Below are positions 1-10,410 of a DNA stretch of 64,000 nt, in pieces. The stretch lies in the NCBI RefSeq assembly GCF_963678635.1, contig NC_087063.1:58288759-58352758 (forward strand), in the 5' to 3' direction. This stretch comes from Symsagittifera roscoffensis. Its lineage: Eukaryota > Xenacoelomorpha > Acoela > Convolutidae. Each line of letters starts with the position of its first letter. Position 1 is the stretch's first letter. Under the pieces are notes generated by a model. The model did no database searches, was not told the DNA's origin, and saw only the letters and a program-made list of their open reading frames with translations. The position numbers were made by a program, and so were the translations under genes.

Positions 1-404
1 GACTTTTGGTCACTCCAGATGAGTTAGAGCCTATTGGTCAAAGTCATAGAGTAATTTCAGATGAGGTACACCGTCTGTTCGTCACGCTATCTTGTTTTCG
101 GCCGGATAGATCCGTGCAACTTCTTAGTCTAATACGAGTCTTAATCTTACTCTTATATCTCCTAGTCTCAATAGATCTAGTGTATATTGGTTTATGCGAG
201 TTAGTTCTTGGAGTTTATCCAGAAGGAGAACAACTGTATTCAAAGATTTATTCAAATTGCTCTGGTGCTGAAACTACAAGTAGTTTCAGCACTTACAAAT
301 AAGTGTTAATGTTGGAATATGATTGTTCAGGTAGTAATATTTTATAGTGATATTTTATCAATAAAATAATTGGTTTATAATTACTAGTTTAGACTGGTTC
401 CACA
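1..404 (+). repeat. R1 repeat, copy a (LTR-like, cut by window edge)
   Basis: This block recurs at 17945-18330, within 36555-36931, and in the second duplication copy at 55216-55592, always in the same orientation. Shared landmarks are CACCGTCTG, CGTCACGCTATCTT, TTTTCGGCCGGATAGAT and the ending CACTTACAAATAAGTG. A perfect 13-bp hairpin with an AA loop lies at 265-292 (GTGCTGAAACTAC / GTAGTTTCAGCAC). A 98-codon open frame crosses it, but that frame is not kept in the other copies, so I do not call a gene. In the 36-kb copy, R1 is the right half of a unit that has a TATA-like box, which suggests a long terminal repeat. Confidence 0.75.
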
Positions 405-2075
405 GGTTACTGAGAAACTGGCATTTTTTTGTGTACAGGTGTTCTCACTAGTTTCTTTTGATATTCGATAGATTTTACCCTAAAGATTTTTCAGACAAAA
501 ATTGGTGTTTTGGAAGCCTAAGCTCCATTATCTAACAGCAAAGGTGACAAAAGTGAGAGACGAAGAAACTCTGATAAAAGTGGAAAACTTGTAGAACTTA
601 GAAACAGAAGAAGAGGAGTTGAGTTGATAGCAACTGATAGAGAAAAAGTGTTTTGTACACAAATCTAGGTTTATTGCCAAAAATTGGATGTCCAAGAAAG
701 GATTTTCTATCAAAGTACATAAAATTTTCCATAATGAAAAATTTGATTTCACGCTTGCCCGAAAAGAGTCAAATTAAAAAAATTATTTTATTTGGATTTC
801 ATTTTCTATTTTTTTTTCATATATAGATTTTTCATACATGAATGCAGTGATTTTTCTTATATGGAAATTTTATGACTAGCATTTGCCCATTAACCAAAAA
901 AAAGGTTTTTTAAATTTGTTTTCTCAAAATTTTCGGGACGTGTTCGTGGCTGAACGCAAGTGACAAAAACCATGGTTTACTCAAAACTAGAATCACCAAA
1001 GTTTTGATTGGTTCGCATTTACAGTGCAATGGAAACGACCTAAATTTTATAAGTTTTTTCATACAAGTCATACTGAAAGCAGCAAACTTTTGAATAGTGG
1101 CAGAAATTTTCAAAGATAGTTGTTTTCAAACTTTGAGTTTTTAAAATATGATACATTGATCAAGGAATACAAAAATATACCATACAAAACAATTTCAGCG
1201 CTTTTTGAAAAAAAAAAGTTTTTTTTTGAGCAACGGAAAAGTTAGATGATTAGCTTTTTTCTGCAAAAACTTCTGCTTTTTCCTTTATTACGATACACCA
1301 ACTTTCATGGCAAAACAAGAAAAAAGTTCAGACATGCAAATTCGTTAATACTTTTTCAGCGAAATCTTTGAAATTTGTTGGAATAGTATTTTTTCATAGA
1401 CTTCGTCTAAGGAATTGTATGATTAGCCTTTTTGGTCTTTGGAGCTAAACCCGAGACCGTTTTTTGTCTGCAATGAATGCTCACTTTTCCTTGAAAAGAA
1501 ATGTTTATAATAATTGTTTCCAATTAATACAAATTTCTCTAAAATGTTAAACTTTCAACAAAGTTGGTTCCAGTCATATTTAGGGAGCCGCGTAAAGATT
1601 TTGTTGGTTTCTGTTTTTAACACCTATTTCCTGCTTTTTATGAAAAATTGGGCCTTAGCTAGATTTTGCTCTAAGAACTTGAACAACCATTGAAGCAACC
1701 ACTGAAGCAAATTTACACCAACTACACCAACAGTGAGAAGGAAGTTTTTTAATGCATATTTGTAAGGTATTTGATTATACAACAAATTGGAGAACAAAAT
1801 TCGGCTTCAAGAGGAAAAAAATACTTGAATTTGAAAATTGTTCTGACAAATGGTTCAAAATAGTCTTCAAGACAGTTACCTTTTAACAACTCAGTTCATG
1901 TTTTAGAATTTAACTGAAAAACACAACTGATAGAAAATCGTACACAAACAACAATAGGACTCAAACTGTTGATAAATAGTCGAAATTCTATACTTTAAAG
2001 TAGATGTGGAAATTGTAATATAGGTTTAATTATGAAGGTACTCAAAAGTTAAATTTGCTATAGCATGCAGTGTTT
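405..2075. other. AT-rich non-coding stretch, probably intron or intergenic
   Basis: I see no coding exon, RNA gene or clear repeat here. Open frames are short, interrupted by A and T runs, and lack protein-like composition. If the receptor exon at 2484 belongs to a gene running from the left, part of this stretch is its upstream intron, but no exon for TM1-TM4 is visible between here and the window edge. Confidence 0.5.
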
Positions 2076-2386
2076 CAGGGGGGATTTAGGGGAGTGGGAG
2101 TGGACGCCCCTCCCCCATTCCCCAGGAATTCACCCCCCTGCTGACCCAAGGGGTCCCCCTTTGTACTATTTTGAGATATCCATATTTGGAGGTGGACCCT
2201 AAAATTTTTCTAGAGGCGCCTTGGGCGCCAATAATTATTATTTTTGAGGGGGGAGCGCTCGCCGAAAAAACGCAATTTTTTGGTCAACATTTTCTAAAAA
2301 GTGCTTAAAACGCCCTTTAAGTCTGTTTTTTGGAAATTATGCCTGCGGCGTAGACACTTTGACCAAAACAGGGTCTTTTTAATGCT
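2076..2386 (+). mobile_element. hAT-like MITE, copy A (3' truncated)
   Basis: It begins CAGGGGGGATTTAGG and shares with copy B (8172-8465) the internal stretches GGCGCCAATAAT, GGGGAGCGCTCGCCG, GCCTGCGGCGTAGA and ACCAAAACAGGGTC. The right end stops near AATGCTTAT without the terminal inverted repeat seen in copy B. It sits about 100 bp upstream of the receptor exon, inside the putative intron. It has no coding capacity. Confidence 0.7.
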
Positions 2387-2483
2387 TATCATAAAACCTT
2401 GCTTTTAGTACACAGAATGAATTTTTTTCTCTATCTTTGGAATATTTTTTGAAGCAGTTTCCATGACGGCTAATTTTTTTTAG

Positions 2484-3349
2484 AACAAAGCCAAGAGGAG
2501 AAGTGCTACTTCCTGGAGAGCGAAGACTCTGAGTCGGCTGATCTCTACAAATGGTTCACAATCTACGCTTTTGCCATTGGCTTTGGGATACCTTTGGTCG
2601 TAATTTGTGCGGCTAATTACTCAATTCTGGGACACGTTAAACGTTCGAAAAAAGATCGAAATCAGCCCCGAATTCATATAGGCAACAAACAATGCGACCT
2701 TGACAAACGAAAGAGATCATGTGTGATTGTTATCACGTGTACTGTTGTATACGCGATTTGCTGGGTGCCACTTTACATGTTCTTGATCTATATCTACTTT
2801 CTGTCGGACACTTCTGCAGATGAAAATACAGCGAGATCGAAAGCTCATTTTGGATTAATCAAAAACATGGACGAACTTCAACAAATTGATGATAGTTTCA
2901 ACGTATCAACGCCTGCAGAAAGCGTACTAAGTTTCAATGGTTCGTATTTCGAAACAATCTTGACAAGCTCCGTCGGTTCTTTCAACAAAACGAGTGATTT
3001 TAACAATGACGTAGTTGCCGACTCTTTATTAGATCATATCCGAATGGCATGTTTGCTATTAAGTTACTGCAATGGAATGCTGAACCCCATTGTCCTACTT
3101 TCTATGTCTCGTTCGCTAAGACGAAATTTGATGTCATCCTTTAGAAATCAATCAGACAGTGATTCTAATCGAAAGCGTTTATTCATTGCGAACTGTCACT
3201 CTTATGGAGCAGTAAGCCGAAACGCCTCTGCGCCAATCAAAGCCCCTTCCCGAAAAGATTCTGCGCAGTTTTGTCGAGAAAAAAGGAGTTTACCAATTTG
3301 TCCAAGCCAAAAGGAAAAAGTTGATGAATTGTTGATAAGTAATGTTTGA
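2484..3349 (+). CDS. Class A (rhodopsin-like) GPCR, last exon covering TM5 to C-tail
   Basis: This is the C-terminal part of a plasma-membrane G-protein-coupled receptor. The exon follows a T-rich tract and acceptor AG at 2482-2483; the first codon is split, so the intron is phase 1, and 287 residues are encoded before TGA. The conserved extracellular-loop-2 cysteine is at 2504, TM5 spans residues about 22-47, and a basic ICL3 follows. TM6 carries the CWxP motif (CWVP, 2759-2770). TM7 has NPIVL (3083-3097) where most family members have NPxxY. The TM6-TM7 loop is unusually long, about 75 residues, with three N-glycosylation sequons (2900, 2936, 2984), which fits an extracellular position. The basic, Ser-rich tail suits arrestin/kinase regulation. 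It is most like peptide receptors (somatostatin/allatostatin type), but the ligand cannot be told. TM1-TM4 are not in the window. Reading frame is intact, unlike everything around it. Confidence 0.88.
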
Positions 3350-3441
3350 TTTGTTTTTATTCACAACATTCAGTCAGATATCATATTTTATTATAGAAAA
3401 CTTTATTTAAGATGACAAGTTATTGGAACACGATATGCACG

Positions 3442-3447
3442 AATAAA
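3442..3447 (+). promoter_or_regulatory. Poly(A) signal of the receptor gene
   Basis: AATAAA lies 93 bp after the receptor stop codon, in AT-rich sequence suitable for a 3' UTR. It is the first canonical hexamer downstream. Confidence 0.55.
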
Positions 3448-3671
3448 CAAATAATTACAAAATACTTTAAAAAATTGTTGAAGCTCAAGAAAAGATTCAG
3501 AAACAGCGCCCATTTTGAATTTTGAAGTCTAGCAGAGACAATAACAATCTATATGTTTGAGACGGGGCAAACTGTAAGAAATTTGAGACCCATGTTGAGG
3601 TGTATGACTTTTGTATCTTGGTATGAGTCGACTGTTGTCGTCTCTTTCGTTTTTATGGGCCGCGGAACAAT

Positions 3672-3737
3672 ATTGGTCGTCTTTCCTGAATTTATTGGTC
3701 GTCTTTCCTGAATTTATCGGTCGTCTTTCCTGGGTTT
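3672..3737. repeat. 22-bp direct repeat, three units
   Basis: The unit ATTGGTCGTCTTTCCTGAAT plus TT occurs at 3672-3693 and 3694-3715 without change, and at 3716-3737 with three substitutions. It lies between the receptor 3' end and the 1.16-kb tandem repeat. Confidence 0.85.
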
Positions 3738-3798
3738 GATCGACATATGTTGATCACTTTAGTCCGAAAAAGTGTATCATATTTGGGCGTACTTCAAC

Positions 3799-4961
3799 TG
3801 GTAGATGTAGCAGTTACACTACAAGGCCAAACTGTGCACTATTTCGGCGAACAAACTGTGCACTATTCCAGGCGCACAATTTCGTGTCTGTGTGTTCCTG
3901 GATTCCAAAAACTAATTTTCCAACATGTTCCAAAATGTAAGTGGATTCCACTTACAAAACTTCTGTGGATTCCGCGTACATATGAGTGTAGCGTAAATTT
4001 TGTCGGCACATTTGTTCCCGAGTCGAGATTTGTCACCTAATTTGAAGCAAGATTTGAGCAGTTTGAGCGTTTTTTTTTAGACAATTACGCTCAAAATCTT
4101 GCTTCAAAATGAGCGGTTCGAGCGGTTTTTGAACGGTTTATCTTAAGAAAACCGCTCAAAAACCGCGCAAGAGTTGAGCGGTTTATCCAGAGAAACCGCT
4201 CAAAAACCGCTCAAATCTTGCGCGGTTTTTGAGCGGTTTTCTTAGATAAACCGTTCAAAAACCGTCCAAATCTTGCACGGTTTTTGAGCGGTTTGTTTAG
4301 ATAAACCGCTATAAACCGTTCAAATTCTGCGCGGTTTTTGAGCGTTTTTTTTTTTAGATAAACCGTTCAAAAACCGCTCAAACCGCTCGTTATGAAGCAA
4401 GATTTTGAGCGCAATCGTCTAAAATAACCATTCAAACCGCTCAAATCTTGCTTCAAAAGAGGCGAATAACCTCAAATTGGGATCCCTTCTCGAGAAGACA
4501 GCGGGCATGGAAGATTCTCCAACAATTCCATCTGTGCTCTAATCGAGGAGGGTAGAGTTTAATTGACAATTCTATGGATGCTTTAAAACCGACTTAACTT
4601 ATAAAGTTTTGCCGATGTATTTTTATAGCGTCGGTATGGTCCTATGCAGCCTGTGCACGGACCGTCACATGACGGAAGGGTCCATTTTAAAATCCCTTTG
4701 ATAGATTAACTTTTATATTAAGCTGTTGCGTCGTCTATACAGTTGATAAAGTTTTCTGCTCTCTCTCTCTTTCTCTCTCAATTGTTTGTGAAAGAGTACC
4801 TAAAATTTATTAAAATGAATTTATTAAAGTGTATCTCCATTCAACACAAGGTATCAGTTTACAGTCCAATTACACGGTTCTTAGCTTAAATGAGATTTGA
4901 TTTCACCCTAGCATGACAAAAGTTCCCAGCCAGAATAAACGTTAGCTTGATTGCAGTTATA
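3799..4961 (+). repeat. 1163-bp tandem repeat, unit 1
   Basis: The unit runs from TGGTAGATGTAGCAGTTAC to the end of TTGCAGTTAT and is followed directly by unit 2. It contains a 9-bp-arm palindrome around GTAAGTGGATTCCACTTAC (3937-3955), a foldback block (4041-4457), and a CT-rich microsatellite near 4761-4780. An open frame crosses its first 240 bp, but it is truncated differently in the two units and has no recognisable motif, so I do not call a gene. Confidence 0.85.
4041..4457. repeat. Foldback repeat F1-a (GAGCGGTTT modules)
   Basis: The block starts TTTGAAGCAAGATTTGAGC and ends with the reverse complement GCTCAAATCTTGCTTCAAA. Its interior is a chain of direct and inverted modules such as GAGCGGTTTTTGAGCGGTTT and CAAATCTTGCGCGG. 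As a single strand it would fold into several long hairpins. The ends look like terminal inverted repeats of a non-autonomous foldback element; no coding sequence is present. Confidence 0.8.
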
Positions 4962-6093
4962 TGGTAGATGTAGCAGTTACACTACAAGGCCAAACTGTGC
5001 ACTATTCCAGGCGTACAATTTCGTGTCTGTGTGTTCCTGGATTCCAAAAACTAATTTTCAAACATGTTCCAAAATGTAAGTGGATTCCACTTACAAACTT
5101 TCTGTGGATTCCGCGTACATATGAGTGTAGCGTAAATTTTGTCGGCACATTTGATCCCGAGTCGAGATTTGTCACCTAATTTGAAGCAAGATTTGAGCAG
5201 TTTGAGCGTTTTTTTAGACAATTACGCTTAAAATCTTGCTTCAAAATGAGCGGTTCGAGCGGTTTTTGAACGGTTTATCTAAAAAAAACCGCTCAAAAAC
5301 CGCGCAAGATTTAAGCCGTTTATCCAGAGAAACGGCTCAAAAACCGCTCAAATCTTGCGCGGTTTTTGAGCGGTTTTCTTAGATAAACCATTCAAAAACC
5401 GTCCAAATCTTGCGCGGTTTTTGAGCGGTTTGTTTAGATAAACCGCTATAAACCGTTCAAATTCTGCGCAGTTTTTGAGCGGTTTTTTTAGATAAACCGT
5501 TCAAAAACCGCTCAAACTGCTCGTTATGAAGCAGGATTTTGAGCGCAATCGTCTAAAAGAACCACTCAAACCGCTCAAACCTTGCTTCAAAAGAGGCGAA
5601 TAACCTCAAATTGGGATCCCTTCTCGAGAAGACAGCGGGCATGGAAGATTATCCAACAATTCCATCTGTGCTCTAATCGAGGAGGGTAGATTTTAATTGA
5701 CAATTCTATGGATGCTTTAAAACCGACTTAACTTATAAAGTTTTGCCGACGTTTTTTATAGCATCGGTATGGTCCTATGCAGCCTGTGCACGGACCGTCA
5801 CATGACGGAAGGGTCCATTCTAAAATCCCTTTGACAGACTATGTTATATATTAAGCTGTTGCGTCGTCTATACAGTTAATAAAGTTTTCTGCTCTCTCTC
5901 TCTTTCTCTCTCAATTGTTTGTGAAAGAGTTTCTAAAATTTATTAAAATGAATTTATTAAAGTGTATCTCCATTCAACACAATGTATCAGTTTACAGTCC
6001 AATTACACGGTTCTTAGCTTAAATGAGATTTGATTTCACCCTAGCATGACAAAAGTTCCCAGCCAGAATAAACGTTAGCTTGGTTGCAGTTAT
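4962..6093 (+). repeat. 1163-bp tandem repeat, unit 2
   Basis: This is a direct copy of 3799-4961, slightly shorter through small indels and scattered substitutions. It includes the same palindrome, foldback block (5180-5591), CT-rich microsatellite near 5893, and the terminal sequence AATAAACGTTAGCTTG. The divergence shows the duplication is older than the 19-kb one to the right. Confidence 0.85.
5180..5591. repeat. Foldback repeat F1-b
   Basis: Same architecture as 4041-4457, inside the second tandem unit. Substitutions are scattered through the modules, and both outer arms are kept. Confidence 0.8.
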
Positions 6094-6698
6094 GGCACGG
6101 TGTCTCATTTTGGTCGGCCAGTTCCATACCCATACAGCTAGTCTTTGATTTTGGCAAACAGAGCAGACCTAAAAGCATAAATTGTTTCTAAGATTTTTAC
6201 AGTTTTTTAGAAAAGCTTATGAAAAACAAGCTCTTGAAATTTGTATGACATGAATATTTTTTTTCTTGCGAGGACAATTAGGAGTAAGCAAGGTGCCTAG
6301 AGTTGCAAAAATGAATTAACAATTTGAAAGAAACAAGACTCAAATTTTTAATTTTAAAAACATTCCTCCTACATCCATGAAATCTTCCTTGAAAATTTTC
6401 AAGACACAGTCACTTCTTTTCTGGGCCAACCAGGTCTGGCTATCCAAGCTTGGCCACCTTTTAATTCCGGGAGTTTTTTCAAAAATAGTTACAGGAATCA
6501 CCCAGACGCTAAAAGAAAGCGTATCGGAACATTGATGAAATATGCTGTAAAAGTAGAATTATTGTAAAAGCATTCGCGAGTATTGTCCTTTTGATCAAAA
6601 TTTTTATGGAGGTCAACCCGGGTAGTATTTCAACTGCATCTTAGCATCACATTAACTTTCCAGGCCTTTTTCTTGGTTTTAATCGGTTGTTTTTATAA
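6094..6698. other. Non-coding stretch
   Basis: I see no gene, RNA or defined repeat here. It contains an isolated ACCCGGGT at 6617-6625, the same word that borders the F2 foldback repeats. Confidence 0.5.
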
Positions 6699-6920
6699 GA
6701 CCGCTTAAAAACCGCTCAAATCTTGCTTGAAAAACCGTTCAAAAATCACCGCAAGAAATGAGCGGTTTTTGAGCGGTTTTTTAAGCAAGATTTGAGCGGT
6801 TCTAGCAGTTTTTTTTTTCAAATAAAACCGCCCAAACCTCTCAAACCGCTCAAATCTTGGTGGAAAACCGCTCAAACCGCCCATATCTTGAATGGTTTTT
6901 GAGCGGGATTTTGACCCGGG
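6699..6920 (-). repeat. Foldback repeat F2-a (reverse orientation of F2-b)
   Basis: Built from GAGCGGTTT and GCTCAAATCTTGCTT modules and ending TTTGACCCGGG. It matches 17169-17420 in reverse complement, module for module, including the odd pieces TCACCGCAAGAAATGAGCGG and CCGCCCAAAC. It is a dispersed, non-coding, hairpin-rich element. Confidence 0.8.
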
Positions 6921-6936
6921 TTGTGTCGCGGATTCC

Positions 6937-7060
6937 GCAACAAGCGAAAAAAGCCAGTTGTTTTGGATTCTGCAACTGTAAGTGGGTTTCGCAAAATCTA
7001 AGCGGAATCAGCAAATTAAGCGGATTCCGCAAACTCTAAGTGGAATCCCAATTTTGTTCA
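6937..7060. repeat. Cluster of GCGGATTCC-type palindromic words
   Basis: Repeated words such as GCGGATTCCGCAA, AAGTGGGTTTCGC, AAGCGGAATC and AAGTGGAATCC occur every 15-30 bp in both orientations. A similar cluster lies at 7756-7850, and the same core is in the palindrome of the 1.16-kb units. No coding role is apparent. Confidence 0.6.
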
Positions 7061-7215
7061 ATAGTGAACTTGCATATGAATATATAAAAGCTAGAACTGG
7101 AATTCTTATCTCTATCAATGCGAAACTTAAAAGCAAGGATTCAATCATTGCCAGCGGAATCCACGAACAAGTCCTAATAAAATGGTTACCTAAATCGGTG
7201 GATGCAATCTTTTAG

Positions 7216-7640
7216 TATTTTGGAAACACAACACCGAATAATTTCAAAAATTGGAGTCATTGAGTTGAGAGTGTATGGAAACGCAACACACAGCATATCG
7301 CCAAATTAGGTCAGTATTTGGGATTGCGTCAATACAGAGTACTGATTTTGGAAGCACAACGCCGAATAAATTCAGTTATTGTAGTCATTGTGTTAAGAGT
7401 GTATGGAAACACAACACACAGCATATCGCAAAATTAGGTCAGTATTTGGGCTTCTAGCTATCCAAAATACTGGTCAGTGTTTGGGATTGATGGAATCCCA
7501 AATACTGAAATAATATGGAATAAAACCATTATTTGGAATCATTAGCTTGAGAGTGTTTAGAAATCAAACGCATAGAAAATCGTCGAATTAGTTCAGTATT
7601 TGGGATTTCATCGATCCCAAATACTGGTCAGTATTTAGGA
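7216..7640 (+). repeat. Imperfect tandem repeat, about 128-bp unit, three copies
   Basis: Units begin near 7216, 7344 and 7471. Shared pieces are GTGTATGGAAAC, CAACACACAGCATATCGC, AAATTAGGTCAGTATTTGGG and the inverted word CCCAAATACTG. The third unit is the most diverged. Short open frames across the copies are by-products of the repeat. Confidence 0.75.
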
Positions 7641-7755
7641 TTCCATTAACTCCAAACACCGATCTAGTATACTCCTCTTCAAATTTCTAATGAAATCAAA
7701 TCATGTAATTAAAAGATATCATTTTAAACGCTACTACATATACACTTATATGTGA

Positions 7756-7850
7756 ACGGAGTCCGCAAAAAATGCGGACTCCACTTACAAAATGCGGATT
7801 CCACTTACACTTTGCGGATTTCGCTTACAGTTGCGGATTCCGCAACAGCT
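7756..7850. repeat. Second cluster of GCGGATTCC words
   Basis: Four successive pieces of the form TGCGGA(T/C)TCC(A/G)CTTAC occur, partly palindromic. The stretch 8050-8110 is related in reverse complement to the start of the 1.16-kb unit (shared GGCC, CTGTGCA and GGATTCCAC words), which suggests these clusters are debris of one repeat family. Confidence 0.55.
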
Positions 7851-8171
7851 CAATTGAACTATACACATGTATTATTGTTTGTTTGTGGACTCCACAAGCT
7901 GTTTTCGATTCCGCAAATACGGTTGCGGATTCAGCAAATTCGTCTATTTTTGGAGCGATTTTGAGCGGAACAGTGTTTTAAGTATTTGTTTGTGGAAACC
8001 ATAACAGCAAAGAAGATCAAAGAAAAGTAGCAATGATGTGGATTACGCGACAAATTTTGGCCTGTTGTGGAATCCGCATACAATGCACCGAATGCACAGT
8101 CTGGCCTCGTAATGAACCGATGTTAATAAACATGGGTGCTGATTTTTGGTTTTTGGGAAAGTGATTGTGAA

Positions 8172-8465
8172 CAGGGGCGGATTTAGAGGAAAGTGGGGAG
8201 GGACGGCGTTCTGGGAGCCTTCGGCGCCAATATATACTAATTTCAGGGGAGAGCGCGCGCCGACAAACGTGATTTTTTGTTTAAGTTTTCCTAAAAGAGA
8301 CTGAAAATGCCTTTTTTGGCTTATTTTTTTTCAAAATTTTGCCTGCGACGGAGAAAATTTGACCAAAACAGGGTCTTTTTCTAATGCTGTGGGAGAGCTC
8401 GGAAAATCAATTTGTTTGACCAAAAAACTGAAACCCCCCTCGAGAAAATCCTAGATCCGCCTCTG
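8172..8465 (+). mobile_element. hAT-like MITE, copy B (complete)
   Basis: A 294-bp element has terminal inverted repeats CAGGGGCGGATTTAG and CTAGATCCGCCTCTG. It is flanked by an 8-bp target duplication with one mismatch, ATTGTGAA (8164-8171) and ATTGTGGA (8466-8473). Terminal CAGGGG and 8-bp duplications are typical of hAT transposons. It has no coding capacity and presumably depended on a transposase encoded elsewhere. Confidence 0.8.
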
Positions 8466-8755
8466 ATTGTGGACTTCAGAAAAGTTGAAACACTCGTTGA
8501 TACTTTTTTACCAATTTTCCGACTAAAGTTTGCGCCGTAATTAAATTTTCCAGCAAAAGTGCAGAAGTGTTCGTTATTGTGGAGCATTCAACAGTGCCGA
8601 ATTAGAAGTGCCCAGACAAGGGTCAGGAATAGAAGTGCCAGAAAAGGGAAAATTTATGAGCATCGCTTGAAGATTCTCTTATGAGAATGCGATGTTAACC
8701 AAAATGGGTAATTGTTATTTCATCTGTCGCCATTTTGAGACCAACAACTTCCGAT

Positions 8756-9110
8756 CAGGGGTGGATCTAAGATTTTCTCGATAGGGAGGGGGATCGGATT
8801 TTCAAAAAAATCTAAAGTTTTGTCGACCTTTGTTAGGCCGACCAAATTGATTTTACGAGCGCTCCCAGGGCGCTATAAAGACCCTATAATTTGACAAAAC
8901 TTTCTGCGCCGCGAGCAAATTTTTGAAGAAACAGAAAAAAGTGCCCGTTTTTTGAATTTTTTCACCAAAAAAAACTGCGTTTTTTTCGGCGCGCGGTATC
9001 CTTCAAAATTTTAAATATTGGCGCCAAGGGCAATTTTAGAAAAAAAATAGTGTTGGCCGCCAAACATGGATGTCAAAAAAATCATAGATGGAACCCTTTG
9101 GTTGGCTCTG
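8756..9110 (-). mobile_element. hAT-like MITE, copy C (reverse, one end lost)
   Basis: It starts CAGGGGTGGATCTAAG, the reverse orientation of the right end of copy B. It continues through TTGGCGCCAAGG and ATGGATGTCAAAAA, which match copy A reversed. The distal terminal repeat is missing. Confidence 0.7.
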
Positions 9111-9249
9111 CTCTCGGTATTCAAATAATCTAGTTCTTTGTTAATTACATGCACAAAAAAAAATCAATTTAAAAGTAAGAAAACTGTTAAAAGTACGATC
9201 ATTTACCTGCGCAGAAATATTCAGGCCAAAATTGGTTTTGATGATGTGT

Positions 9250-9457
9250 TGAGATAGGGACCAGTTTGAGTTTATGTATGTTATATCAATTTGTTTCTCT
9301 CTGTCTGGAGACCTACTGTCTTGACCTTGTGATCTCTATCGTCCGGTACGATCTGAAATAGAAAGGTGCCGTAAGATTTCGATTTGATGCCTAACAGTTG
9401 CTTACAATTAAAGTTAAACAACTATTATTTTTCTATTCTACACTTATTACTTCAAAA
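9250..9457 (+). repeat. G1 5' LTR (about 208 bp)
   Basis: It begins TGAGATAGGGACC, is nearly identical to 15025-15232, and is followed by TGGTGCAGCCAGCAG, a candidate primer-binding site. The left edge is where homology to the second LTR starts. The right edge is inferred from the TGG of the candidate site. The gag ATG would overlap this junction by one base. Confidence 0.65.
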
Positions 9458-10410
9458 TGGTGCAGCCAGCAGAACAGAAAGGAGGGGGGAAAATCAGCTT
9501 AATTTAGTATCATTCTGGGACGCACGAACGCCAGAACCCCCTATCTATTGGGAGGAGTGGATCATAAAGTTCCACTGAAGCATGATCGCAAAATATGACA
9601 TTGACTCTGATGATTTTTATTTTGCGCGTACGTTGAATGCGGCGGCCATTGCAGCGTTACCAGAGGACGTAAATGGGAAAAATCGTATCGAGTCAGAGAA
9701 GAAGTTGAAATCTAACATATATCTCTGTATTGGAGACGAAGCGCAACGGATATTTAAAGCCCGGAAACCGCCGGTAAATGCTAAAATGAAGAGATACCCA
9801 CGGGTAATGGACGAAAAGCGAAAAGTCTTCAAGCGCGAACGAAATGTGACACATGAAAGAGGACTCTTTTATGTGAGGAAGCAGAGAGAAAAGGAGACAT
9901 TTGAGAAATTCCACGCTGAATTAAGCGCTCTTGCTGGCAGGTGTGATTTTGCGAATGCAGCCGAAAATGTTCGTGATATTTTTATTATGAACATGCGGGA
10001 ATCGGATTGAAAACGAGAATTATCAAGATCAACAAAGTTAACCGAGGAAGTATATAGGATCGCATTATCGTATGAACGCGGTGAACGTGCATTTAAATCA
10101 TACACTGGAAAACCGGCCTCTTCAGTGCCGCCGATAACCATAAAACAGGAGCCAGTTAATATTATCAAAAGGGGACAAGGGTTTTTCAGAGGTCAAGCAC
10201 GCGGGGGACGCGGAGGATACACCCAAGGATCAAGCAGTGGGGGAAGCGGAAATAACCGTAGGTGTTATAATTGTGACTTGCGAGTTGTCCTGCAAAGGGA
10301 GCAACAAGTAATTCGTGTCCGAAACTGGGACATTTTGAACGCACATGCAGAGAAATTAGGAGCGGTACTAACCAGTGGAGAGGACGAGGACGAGTCGGAT
10401 TGGTGAGAGA
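9457..10410 (+). pseudogene. G1 gag (capsid and nucleocapsid), broken
   Basis: Gag would form the particle core and package RNA. The start resembles the better kept copy at 15232, but a frame loss reaches a stop after about 15 codons. The capsid part is readable at 9582-10010 and matches the second copy closely, ending near FHAELSALAGRCDF and FIMNMRESD. A Gly/Arg-rich stretch follows. Then come two zinc-knuckle pieces: CYNC near 10263, and after a frame change C-x-K-x-GHF-x4-C near 10317-10352. At least three frame breaks make it non-functional. Confidence 0.8.

Noticed and set aside
6-302. 98-codon open frame at the window start
   Set aside because: It lies in repeat R1, and the frame is not preserved in the other R1 copies; part of it is a hairpin.
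3747-4040. 97-codon open frame and its relative at 4961-5179
   Set aside because: Both are in the 1.16-kb tandem repeat, end at different upstream points, and contain palindromic repeat words; no domain or start context.
7206-7640. CRISPR-like or satellite array at the 128-bp repeats
   Set aside because: Units are long, imperfect and only three, with no spacers; this is an ordinary tandem repeat in a eukaryotic genome.
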